Shown here in pieces: positions 1 through 5,929 of a DNA stretch of 21,575 nucleotides. The stretch is taken from the NCBI GenBank assembly GCA_964552655.1, contig CAZKHG010000053.1, forward strand, positions 1 through 21,575. The letters run 5' to 3'. Both the position numbers and the translations under genes were made by a program. A model generated the notes under the pieces. That model was not told where the DNA came from. It worked only from the letters and a program-made list of their open reading frames with translations, and did no database searches. The stretch's first letter is position 1. Each line of letters begins with the position of its first letter. Source of the stretch: CAZKHG01 sp964552655 (lineage in GTDB: Bacteria > Bacteroidota > Bacteroidia > Bacteroidales > Tenuifilaceae).

Positions 1-68
1 AGAGGCTGAAACAAACCACCCGAAGCAAAATCCTGAAGAGCTATTTGGGATAGCTGTTCATTCTTCAT
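1..68 (-). CDS. Possible N-terminal fragment of an unidentified gene running off the left edge
   Basis: On the minus strand an ATG at 68-66 opens a frame that stays open to the window edge, giving about 22 residues beginning MKNEQLSQIALQDFASGG. The composition looks protein-like, and the next two genes also lie on the minus strand. The fragment is too short to assign a family. A competing reading exists on the plus strand, where a frame from base 2 closes with TAA near 78 and could be the tail of another gene. Neither reading is proven. Confidence 0.3.
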   Translation of the reverse strand, partial: MKNEQLSQIALQDFASGGLFQP

Positions 69-359
69 CAACTTATTAAATCCTGATTTTAACTACTTTA
101 TTTTACCAGAGCAATATATAAAATTTAATCAGTTGATAATCAAATTCCTATAATGATATTATTTCTATTCCAGTTAATTCCTATTTAGACTTTCTTGAAA
201 CCCAAAAGTTTATACTCCATTACACATAAAAGTTGATGTTTTTGTGTCACGATGGAGTAAGAAGCGATTTCTTATAGGTTTATACCGATTTTTTTTGGAG
301 CTGCGAACGTTCGAGAATCACTGTAACGCTCATGTATTATGTCATGTGTTGGAAGTTCG
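69..359. other. AT-rich intergenic region without a recognisable gene
   Basis: This 291-base stretch is AT-rich and has no credible ORF of its own. A small plus-strand frame that starts at 244 is mostly the reverse shadow of the lipoprotein gene. Two structural details are visible: a perfect 10-base palindrome CGAACGTTCG at 304-313, and an inverted repeat at the lipoprotein stop codon, listed separately. No promoter for the edge gene could be assigned. Confidence 0.5.
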
Positions 360-362
360 TTA
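324..362 (-). repeat. attC-like or dispersed hairpin at the 3' end of the lipoprotein gene
   Basis: Read on the minus strand, the lipoprotein stop codon TAA begins TAACGAACTTCCAACA, and the element closes with CGTTA about 39 bases later. The outer arms TAACG and CGTTA pair, and an inner CATG pairs with a second CATG. Bacteroidota intergenic regions often carry elements of this general look, and integron cassettes often have the stop codon inside the attC arm. The core does not fit the GTTRRRY consensus well, so an attC identity is only a suggestion. Confidence 0.3.
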
Positions 363-1658
363 TTTTTTTGTCATTATGTACTTATTATCAATTAAATCCA
401 GTTTCCATGATCTATTAGGCTTTATTTTCCAACCTTTCCCTGAAATCAAGGAATCTGTTATTTGTAGAGGATATGAAATTGTTACTTTATTCCATTCAGG
501 ACTCATTAAAGCACCACAACTATCAACTTCCAGTATTCCCCAGTTGTCCGTAATCCTCAAATTAGGATAAACCGTTCCAAATGAATCTAATGGCATAATG
601 TTAGAAGGGTTGAAACCTATTTTCATATTTTCAAGTACAATCACAACAACACTGTCACTCAGGAATGCTTTTTTGTACTTATTTTTCAACTTTTCTTTTT
701 CAATTTCCCGTTGTGTTTCAATTTTAATGATTGAGTCTATTCCATATGCCTTGCCAATTTTCAGTATGTTCTCATTTGTTAATTTCTGAAACTTCACATT
801 CCAAAATCCTGAGAAGAAGTCTGATAAATTAGTGTCTTTCTTAATCCTTTGATTCCAGCTTTTATCTGTTTTGTGCATAAAATAACCATAAACTGGAATT
901 GTAAAATAGGGGAAGGAACGAACAAAAGTTGGTAAAGTATAAAACCAATTAATTTGATAAATATAGTGTTCCCTTAAGTCAGATTCTTTCCTTTGGCTTA
1001 ATATTGAGCCAGTGTATTCTGCCAACCCCTCATTTATTTCTAATGAGTTTTCTGCTTGTTTAGCGTCTGGGAAATTTTGATATCGGTATTGTCTAAAAAG
1101 CAATGCGTTTTTTATATGAACCTCAGCTTCGTTTGAACCTAGTGCTTTTTTTAAAGCTTCAAGTTCCAACCTCAAAAAAATTCGTCCATTTTTAGAATCC
1201 AAATGATTATTTTGAGTTTCAGTTAAAGAATCAAATCCTATTGCAGGCTGAATTCTGTGAAAGGATTCGTGAATCAACAAATTCAATCGTTCTTCTTTTG
1301 ACTCGGGAAGAGGGAGAGCTACCATAGTCCAACTTTTTCCATTCCAGTTAAATGCAGTATTGGCGATATTAATATTTTCCGGAAGAGTCCCTACAAATAA
1401 AGTTTCCCTTTTAATTAACTCACCAGAATTGTCACTTTCATTAGCAATTATTGTTCGAGTTTCCCTGTTTACCAACATTAAGGGACCTTCCAACGAATGA
1501 TTCCATAATTGTCCTTTTTCATTTTTCAAAGTTTCGTTCAATTCATTAAAAGCTGTATTTGCTTGATTCCAATCATTTTCAGGAATCTCATTGTTTTTCA
1601 CATTACTATTACACCCGTAAAAAAGCATAATACTCAAAATGATTATTGATTCTTGCAT
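360..1658 (-). CDS. Lipoprotein with HExxH metallopeptidase-like domain
   Basis: Predicted surface or periplasmic lipoprotein of 432 residues. I place the start at 1658 because it gives a short hydrophobic N-terminus followed by a lipobox-like LFYGC with the lipidated cysteine at residue 16. The longer frame from 1727 would add 23 residues that overlap the upstream kinase gene and would bury this signal. A zinc-binding HESFH motif lies at residues 130-134, and NEGLAEY near residues 209-215 supplies the downstream glutamate expected for a gluzincin-type metallopeptidase. The rest of the protein is hydrophilic and I do not recognise a named family. The gene lies 13 bases behind the histidine kinase and is probably co-transcribed with it. 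It appears more AT-rich than the aromatic operon. Peptidase activity is inferred from the motif only; the substrate is unknown. The signal peptide lacks the usual basic N-terminal residues, which is a weak point. Confidence 0.72.
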   Translation of the reverse strand: MQESIIILSIMLFYGCNSNVKNNEIPENDWNQANTAFNELNETLKNEKGQLWNHSLEGPLMLVNRETRTIIANESDNSGELIKRETLFVGTLPENINIANTAFNWNGKSWTMVALPLPESKEERLNLLIHESFHRIQPAIGFDSLTETQNNHLDSKNGRIFLRLELEALKKALGSNEAEVHIKNALLFRQYRYQNFPDAKQAENSLEINEGLAEYTGSILSQRKESDLREHYIYQINWFYTLPTFVRSFPYFTIPVYGYFMHKTDKSWNQRIKKDTNLSDFFSGFWNVKFQKLTNENILKIGKAYGIDSIIKIETQREIEKEKLKNKYKKAFLSDSVVVIVLENMKIGFNPSNIMPLDSFGTVYPNLRITDNWGILEVDSCGALMSPEWNKVTISYPLQITDSLISGKGWKIKPNRSWKLDLIDNKYIMTKK

Positions 1659-1671
1659 GGTGTTGATTTTT

Positions 1672-2817
1672 TTATAATGAAGCACCACTATTGTATATTG
1701 GGAGTTCGCAGTAAAACCTGGTTCCACTTTCTTTGTCCGATGTGAAATACACTCTGCCTTTCAGGTATTGCTCTGTAAGCAATTTCATGCTGTAAGTACC
1801 AACACCGCGGTTCACGGCCTTGGTGGAGAAGGAACGCTGAAAGATCTGAAGCTGTATATCAGGCAGAATGAATGAAGGGTTATGAACACTAAAAGCTACC
1901 ATATTATCGTTTCTGGTTGCATTAATTACAACGTTCTGGCCCGTCCTGGTTGCCTCTAAGGCATTCTTTACCATATTGATAAGCACCCGTCGTAGCATGG
2001 TAATATCTGTCTCAAAGTCAATGTTTGCCGGGTTTATATCAATAATAATATTTTTCCCTGTTGCAACAGCATGATGTTTCATACTTTCCACTACCTTTTG
2101 GAGAACAGATAATGAATTTTCAGTCTTAAAAAGTGGAACCAGTTCTCCATTTTCAGCTTCGAGCAGCATTTTCTGGGCTGATATTTCATCAATAAGATCA
2201 ACACTAACCCGTGATGCCAGGTCGATGAGCTCATTCTTGTTCCCATCAAAATCTTCGGTATTCAGCAAATAGAGCAAATTGCTCAATGATCCGGCGGTGT
2301 TTATCAGATCATGGAAGAAAATTTTCTCCAGCACCTCCCGCCTTTTTTTGCTGCTTATGTCCTCCAGGGTGAACAGGGTGAATTTTTTTGAACCGATCTC
2401 CAGTGTTGATGAGGTTGCAGCATACTCATTGTAGGTAAAAACATCCTTATTCCTGGTGGTAATTCTGAAATCTTTAGTTACCAATCTCCCTGTTGCCTGA
2501 CTTTCGAGTATGGAATTTACCGCACCGCAAAACCTGCAGTTTTTGGATGTACCACAGCCGCCTTCCATTTTAGTTGAGTGAATGCAACCGATAAGCTCAC
2601 CTGGCCGTTTCCCAAACACTGCTTCATAATCAATCTCTAAAAGATCATATACCGCTTTATTGAAAAATACAATTTGCCGGTAATCATCAAGAATCAGGAT
2701 TGGGTTTGGAAATGAGTCCAGAAGTTTGGTTATATTAGGTTGATCCTTAATATACTGGTGATTGCTAAAGATATTCTCAGCAGTATTCCGTTCAGGGGTG
2801 GCAAAATAGGTTTCCAT
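1672..2817 (-). CDS. PAS-domain sensor histidine kinase with a four-cysteine cluster
   Basis: Soluble-looking sensor histidine kinase of 381 residues; no membrane segment is visible, so it probably acts in the cytoplasm. A PAS domain covers about residues 30-150, starting at the PNPILILDD stretch. Within it are cysteines 78, 88, 94 and 97 (spacing C-x9-C-x5-C-x2-C). A short dimerisation helix carries the phosphoacceptor in FFHDLINTAG (His169). The ATPase domain shows an N-box NMVKNALEAT (281-290) and a glycine loop RGVGTYSMKLL (337-347). No receiver domain and no response regulator gene are present in the window, so it is an orphan here. A TATATTTG box sits on the minus strand at 2829-2822, only four bases before the ATG, which would imply a nearly leaderless transcript if real. 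The lipoprotein gene follows directly. The cysteines may bind metal, an iron-sulfur cluster or respond to redox; that is inference. Confidence 0.85.
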   Translation of the reverse strand: METYFATPERNTAENIFSNHQYIKDQPNITKLLDSFPNPILILDDYRQIVFFNKAVYDLLEIDYEAVFGKRPGELIGCIHSTKMEGGCGTSKNCRFCGAVNSILESQATGRLVTKDFRITTRNKDVFTYNEYAATSSTLEIGSKKFTLFTLEDISSKKRREVLEKIFFHDLINTAGSLSNLLYLLNTEDFDGNKNELIDLASRVSVDLIDEISAQKMLLEAENGELVPLFKTENSLSVLQKVVESMKHHAVATGKNIIIDINPANIDFETDITMLRRVLINMVKNALEATRTGQNVVINATRNDNMVAFSVHNPSFILPDIQLQIFQRSFSTKAVNRGVGTYSMKLLTEQYLKGRVYFTSDKESGTRFYCELPIYNSGASL

Positions 2818-3006
2818 GATTCAAATATACAGTTCTTTGGTTTGAAAAGCATATTAAAAAGGATTAATTTGATATCCATCAAGCCGGAGTAAATTTTTGT
2901 CCTCAAATTCATAACCCATATTCAAAAACTCATCACTCACAACTCAATTGAAAAATCCGGAATAGTATTTCCCCTCATTTTTTCTAAATTTGTAAAAATT
3001 AAGAAT
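2818..3006. promoter_or_regulatory. Divergent intergenic region with TAnnTTTG boxes for the kinase and rpe
   Basis: This 189-base region separates the divergent kinase and rpe genes and should hold promoters for both. Two exact matches to the Bacteroidota -7 consensus TAnnTTTG are visible: TATATTTG on the minus strand at 2829-2822 and TAAATTTG on the plus strand at 2985-2992, 14 bases before the rpe start codon. No convincing TTTG -33 box lies at the usual distance from either. In AT-rich DNA such 8-mers can occur by chance. Confidence 0.35.
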
Positions 3007-3657
3007 ATGACACACCTCGTTGCCCCATCATTACTGTCTGCAGATTTTGGCAATCTAAGCCGTGATATTGAAATGGTTAACTCCAGCCAGGCCGATTGGT
3101 TCCACCTCGATATCATGGACGGTGTATTTGTTCCAAATATTTCCTTTGGTTTTCCAGTTATTGAGCACATCCGTAAGCAAGCCAGGAAACCTCTTGATGT
3201 TCACCTGATGATTATTGACCCTGATCGTTACCTCGAAAGGTTTAAGGATGCCGGGGCAAACTGGCTCACCGTTCATTATGAGGCTTGCAAACACTTACAT
3301 AGGACCTTGAACCGAATTAAAGAGCTGGGAATGAATGCAGGCGTATCTGTTAACCCACACACTCCCGTTGAGCTGCTTGATGATATCCTGGAGTATGCTG
3401 ATCTGGTTCTGATAATGTCTGTTAACCCGGGTTTTGGCGGTCAAAAGTTTATCAAATCAAGCTATTCAAGAATCAACCGGTTACGGTCAATGATTGATAA
3501 AAAGAATTTGAATACCCTGATTGAAGTTGATGGAGGAGTGGAGCCTGCCAATGCCAAACTTCTTTATGATGCCGGGGTTAATGTTTTAGTTGCCGGGAAT
3601 TCAGTTTTCAAAAGCCCAAACCCTATTGAGACAATCCGTATTCTAAAGGAAGCTTAA
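3007..3657 (+). CDS. rpe: Ribulose-phosphate 3-epimerase
   Basis: Interconverts D-ribulose 5-phosphate and D-xylulose 5-phosphate in the cytosolic pentose phosphate pathway. At 216 residues it has the normal length for the family. The sequence starts with the family signature APSLLSADFGNL, then WFHLDIMDGVFVPN, where His33, Asp35 and Asp38 are the metal and catalytic residues, followed by DVHLM (His66), MSVNPGFGGQ (137-146) and EVDGG with Asp175. The phosphate-binding end VLVAGNSVF is present. The start is the only ATG that leaves the N-terminal signature intact and lies 14 bases after a TAAATTTG box. The tocopherol-cyclase-like gene follows after 38 bases on the same strand and may be co-transcribed, though no functional link is obvious. 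The product also connects to erythrose 4-phosphate supply for the shikimate pathway, but the gene is not part of that operon. Confidence 0.95.
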   Translation: MTHLVAPSLLSADFGNLSRDIEMVNSSQADWFHLDIMDGVFVPNISFGFPVIEHIRKQARKPLDVHLMIIDPDRYLERFKDAGANWLTVHYEACKHLHRTLNRIKELGMNAGVSVNPHTPVELLDDILEYADLVLIMSVNPGFGGQKFIKSSYSRINRLRSMIDKKNLNTLIEVDGGVEPANAKLLYDAGVNVLVAGNSVFKSPNPIETIRILKEA

Positions 3658-3695
3658 GAATTTAATCCCTGGCAGTTCAATTATAAAACAATCCA

Positions 3696-4778
3696 ATGCA
3701 ATTAGCCCTAAAAGTAATTGTTTTACAGGCAATTATTTGTTTATCGTTTTTTCTCTCAAATGCGCAAACAGAGAAATTTTTGCCCGCCAGCAAACGGGTA
3801 GGATCTTTTTATAATTTGAAGAAGATCTGGAAACCTGAATATTTTCAGGGGAACAAGAAAAGCAAAAAATACTTCGAGGGCTGGTACTTCAAGGTAGTGG
3901 CAAACAATGGGGAATATAGGTTTGCCTTTATCCCGGGAATATCACTGGGGGATGATAAGCATAGCTTTATTCAGGTGGTCGATGGTGAAACAGGAAAAAC
4001 AGCCTATTACCGCTTCCCGATTGATAGTTTCTTCTTTTCAAGCAGCCGGTTTGCCATTAAAATAGGTAAAAACTTTTTTTCTGCCGATAGCTTTAATGTT
4101 GATTTAGGTGAAGGGGAGCAAAGAATTTCAGCCAGGATTGAAAATATGAACCCGATCAGGTTCCCAATCAGAACTTTTTCCCCGGGAATAATGGGATGGT
4201 ACCGTTTTGTCCCATTTATGGAATGTTTTCATGGGGTGGTAAGTATTGATCATCAAATCACCGGGAGGTTGATAATCAATCAGGATTCGGTGACAGTGAG
4301 CAGTGGAAAGGGATATATCGAGAAGGACTGGGGTACAAGCATGCCCTCGGCTTGGATTTGGTGCCAAACAAACAGTTTTGTTAATGACCCAAACTCATCC
4401 TTTATGCTTTCAGTTGCCAATATCCCATGGTTGGGAAAATCGTTTCCCGGATTTTTGGGGTATCTATATTTATCCAAAAAAATTTACCGATTTGCCACCT
4501 ACACCGGGGCAAAAATAAAGGCATTTGAAACCGAAGGCGACACGGTGAGAATAACAATTAAACAAAAGAAATTTTCGATTCAGTTTGAAGGCCTAAAAGG
4601 AAGAAGGGGAGCATTGCTCGCCCCTGTTGCAGGGAATATGGATCGTACTATTCATGAAAGCATCGATGCAAAAATCAGCATTAAACTCTTCGATAAAAAA
4701 GGAAAGTTGATTTATGTAGATTCCTCCAGTATAGCAGGTTTAGAACTGGTGGGTGATTTAGATAAGCTGAAAAAATAG
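3696..4778 (+). CDS. Secreted tocopherol-cyclase-like protein
   Basis: Predicted exported protein of 360 residues. Residues 1-23 form a typical signal peptide (basic residue, hydrophobic core, then SNA before the likely cut). The mature part carries motifs I associate with the tocopherol cyclase-like family: KKYFEGWYFKVV near residues 58-68, a lipocalin-like series of strands, and GYIEKDWGTSMPSAWIWCQT near residues 206-225. Plant and cyanobacterial members close the chromanol ring of tocopherol, but many bacterial homologues lack any tocopherol pathway and their substrate is unknown. A signal peptide would place this one outside the cytoplasm, which argues against classic tocopherol synthesis. 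It starts 38 bases after rpe and ends convergent with the amidotransferase gene. I am fairly sure of the family and unsure of the function. Confidence 0.75.
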   Translation: MQLALKVIVLQAIICLSFFLSNAQTEKFLPASKRVGSFYNLKKIWKPEYFQGNKKSKKYFEGWYFKVVANNGEYRFAFIPGISLGDDKHSFIQVVDGETGKTAYYRFPIDSFFFSSSRFAIKIGKNFFSADSFNVDLGEGEQRISARIENMNPIRFPIRTFSPGIMGWYRFVPFMECFHGVVSIDHQITGRLIINQDSVTVSSGKGYIEKDWGTSMPSAWIWCQTNSFVNDPNSSFMLSVANIPWLGKSFPGFLGYLYLSKKIYRFATYTGAKIKAFETEGDTVRITIKQKKFSIQFEGLKGRRGALLAPVAGNMDRTIHESIDAKISIKLFDKKGKLIYVDSSSIAGLELVGDLDKLKK

Positions 4779-4824
4779 CTGCCTGATACGGGTTGCCTGT
4801 ATGTTCGGTCGGCAAAAAAAGATA

Positions 4825-4847
4825 AGGGTTTAAAAATCAACCCATAA
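4825..4847. terminator. Weak hairpin between convergent genes
   Basis: In the 103-base gap between the two convergent genes, GGGTT and AACCC can pair around a short AT-rich loop. On the minus strand the hairpin is followed by an interrupted T-rich stretch (the complement of the A run near 4815-4822), and on the plus strand by ATAATTTTT. It could act as a weak bidirectional terminator, but the stem is only about five pairs. Confidence 0.25.
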
Positions 4848-4881
4848 TTTTTAGCAAGAACAAGTATCCTGCAACCTGTAA

Positions 4882-5481
4882 CTAGAATTTATTCAACCAA
4901 TTAAAAATCATTTTTTTCCCATGAGGTGTAAGAATCGATTCCGGGTGGAACTGAACCCCGCAAACGTCAAATTCCCGATGGCTTAACGCCATAATCAAAC
5001 ACTCCTCATCAATTGCATCAATTCTTAAACAGGAAGGGAACCCTTCTGAATCAACCACCCAGGAGTGGTAACGGCCAGCCTCAAAAACAATTGGAATTCC
5101 TTCAAAAATATAGTGGAAAGGCGGTTGTACCAACATCCTGGTTGCTACTCCATGGTGAACTTTGCTGATATTCAAAAGTTTTCCACCAAATGCTTCGGCT
5201 ATAGCCTGTTGCCCCAGGCAAACGCCAAAAATCCGTTTGGTTGAATAATACCTTTTAATAATAGGTATCAGGTTATGTGCCTCTTTGGGAAGCCCAGGTC
5301 CAGGCGATAGTATTATTCCATCAAACCGATCAACCTCATCCACTTCAATTTCATCATTGCGGAATATTTCTATATGATGCTTCCCAAAATCCTGAACGTA
5401 ATGCACAAGGTTATAGGTGAATGAATCGTAATTGTCGAGTATTAGAATTGATGCCACTTTTAAATTCTGTTTTAATTGCAA
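4882..5481 (-). CDS. Glutamine amidotransferase of anthranilate or aminodeoxychorismate synthase
   Basis: Class I glutamine amidotransferase subunit of 199 residues. It would release ammonia from glutamine for a chorismate-using partner, either TrpE (anthranilate, tryptophan) or PabB (aminodeoxychorismate, folate). Visible signatures are ILDNYDSFTYNLVHYVQ near the N-terminus, the oxyanion loop SPGPG (59-63), the nucleophile in GVCLGQQ (Cys88) and the His-Glu pair in FHPES (His179, Glu181). The visible start adds about ten residues before the usual family N-terminus. No TrpE or PabB gene is in the window, so the subunit cannot be assigned to trpG or pabA; a single amphibolic subunit is also possible. 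It is transcribed divergently from the aromatic operon with only 76 bases to the first leader ORF, so the two may share regulatory DNA. Confidence 0.88.
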   Translation of the reverse strand: MQLKQNLKVASILILDNYDSFTYNLVHYVQDFGKHHIEIFRNDEIEVDEVDRFDGIILSPGPGLPKEAHNLIPIIKRYYSTKRIFGVCLGQQAIAEAFGGKLLNISKVHHGVATRMLVQPPFHYIFEGIPIVFEAGRYHSWVVDSEGFPSCLRIDAIDEECLIMALSHREFDVCGVQFHPESILTPHGKKMIFNWLNKF

Positions 5482-5557
5482 TATTACGAAGAAAAAAAGC
5501 TTTGGATTTTTTTATATTTCAAATAAATGATTTATCATTGCAACAAAGAAATACAAA
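5482..5557. promoter_or_regulatory. Divergent promoter region between the amidotransferase gene and the attenuated aromatic operon
   Basis: This 76-base AT-rich spacer must hold the plus-strand promoter of the aromatic operon if transcription starts before the first leader ORF. TATATTTC at 5513-5520 and TATCATTG at 5533-5540 each differ from TAnnTTTG by one base, and TTTG occurs at 5501-5504. None of these combines into a well-spaced -33/-7 pair, so the start site is not resolved. Confidence 0.35.
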
Positions 5558-5635
5558 ATGATCACTCGCAGCTCATACTTTTTTGCCAACTTTTACTTCT
5601 ACTTCTACGGGAGCAGGGGCTTGGCAATAGTGTGA
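5558..5635 (+). CDS. Phe/Tyr-rich attenuator leader peptide 1
   Basis: A 25-codon ORF from ATG at 5558 to TGA at 5633. Residues 7-17 read YFFANFYFYFY, so 9 of 25 residues are aromatic (5 Phe, 4 Tyr), encoded at 5576-5608. This is the hallmark of a ribosome-mediated attenuation leader such as pheL of enteric bacteria. The stop codon lies 35 bases before an intrinsic terminator, and the segment just after the control codons can pair with the terminator's 5' arm. The ORF lies upstream of a Phe/Tyr biosynthetic operon, which fits the codons exactly. A longer overlapping frame at 5527-5712 reads the same bases as a leucine run and is rejected. No strong ribosome binding site is visible, as is common in this phylum. 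Confidence 0.85.
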   Translation: MITRSSYFFANFYFYFYGSRGLAIV

Positions 5636-5675
5636 GAATTAAGAAATATTATGATCACAAGATAAGCCAGGCCCC
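5585..5675 (+). promoter_or_regulatory. Attenuator 1: mutually exclusive RNA pairings
   Basis: GGGGCTTGGC at 5616-5625 can pair with GCCAGGCCCC at 5666-5675, ten pairs including one G-U, forming an antiterminator. The second strand overlaps the 5' arm of terminator 1 (5671-5677), so the two structures exclude each other. GCCAA at 5585-5589, inside the leader ORF, can pair with TTGGC at 5621-5625, giving the classic early 1:2 pairing. A ribosome stalled on the Phe/Tyr codons would free 5616-5625 for antitermination, while one reaching the stop codon at 5633 would cover it. The pairings are read by eye; the folding energy is not computed. Confidence 0.75.
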
Positions 5676-5693
5676 GAGAGATCGGGGCTTTTT
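5671..5693 (+). terminator. Intrinsic terminator of attenuator 1
   Basis: GCCCCGA at 5671-5677 pairs perfectly with TCGGGGC at 5682-5688 around a GAGA loop, followed directly by five T and then GTTT. It lies 35 bases after the leader 1 stop codon and well before the first enzyme gene, so it would stop transcription of the operon when Phe and Tyr tRNAs are charged. Confidence 0.88.
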
Positions 5694-5775
5694 GTTTAGA
5701 ATCAGATTATAGATTTATGATAATAGGTATCAGAAAAACAGAAATAGTAAAGTAATGAACGATAATATCAAGATA

Positions 5776-5844
5776 ATGAACTATATAGGTAAATTATATT
5801 ATTTTTTCTTCTACTTTTTTTATCGCCAAAACAAGGGGGACTGA
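5776..5844 (+). CDS. Phe/Tyr-rich attenuator leader peptide 2
   Basis: A second leader ORF downstream of terminator 1, from ATG at 5776 to TGA at 5842, 22 codons. Residues 8-16 read YYFFFYFFY, and with Tyr3 there are 10 aromatic residues (5 Phe, 5 Tyr). An in-frame ATG at 5755 would give 29 codons; I prefer 5776 but cannot exclude the longer form. The control codons end at 5823, about 12 bases before the antiterminator strand, which itself overlaps the leader's last codons and stop. The peptide is not a copy of leader 1: apart from the aromatic run the residues differ, so the two look independently evolved or long diverged. Confidence 0.83.
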   Translation: MNYIGKLYYFFFYFFYRQNKGD

Positions 5845-5889
5845 ACGCATCATGTAAAAAAGTTGAAGATTGAATGCTAAGAGGTCCCC
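5836..5889 (+). promoter_or_regulatory. Attenuator 2: antiterminator pairing
   Basis: GGGGACT at 5836-5842 can pair with GGTCCCC at 5883-5889 (seven pairs, one G-U). The second strand overlaps the 5' arm of terminator 2, so antiterminator and terminator exclude each other. The first strand covers the end of leader 2, where a ribosome finishing translation would mask it. This pairing is shorter than that of attenuator 1, and I see no clear 1:2 pairing. Confidence 0.6.
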
Positions 5890-5907
5890 GGAAAGGGCCT
5901 CTTTTTT
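5879..5907 (+). terminator. Intrinsic terminator of attenuator 2
   Basis: AAGAGG at 5879-5884 plus CCC at 5886-5888 pair with GGG at 5895-5897 plus CCTCTT at 5898-5903, with one bulged T at 5885 and a six-base loop. A run of six T (5902-5907) and ATTTT follow. It sits 22 bases before the prephenate dehydratase start codon, so no promoter-proximal gene lies between; it can only serve to gate the operon. Confidence 0.82.
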
Positions 5908-5929
5908 ATTTTAAAGAATCATCAGGATT

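Noticed and set aside
304..313. Palindrome CGAACGTTCG as an operator
   Set aside because: Ten bases only, not positioned before a clear gene start, and no second copy seen in the window.
1658..1727. N-terminal extension of the lipoprotein to 1727
   Set aside because: It overlaps the histidine kinase coding sequence and hides the lipoprotein signal; the ATG at 1658 gives a lipobox at the right distance.
5527..5712. 61-codon plus-strand frame with a six-leucine run, resembling a leucine attenuator leader
   Set aside because: It reads the Phe/Tyr codons of leader 1 in a shifted frame, runs through terminator 1, and the downstream genes make Phe and Tyr, not leucine. The second leader is aromatic in its only sensible frame.
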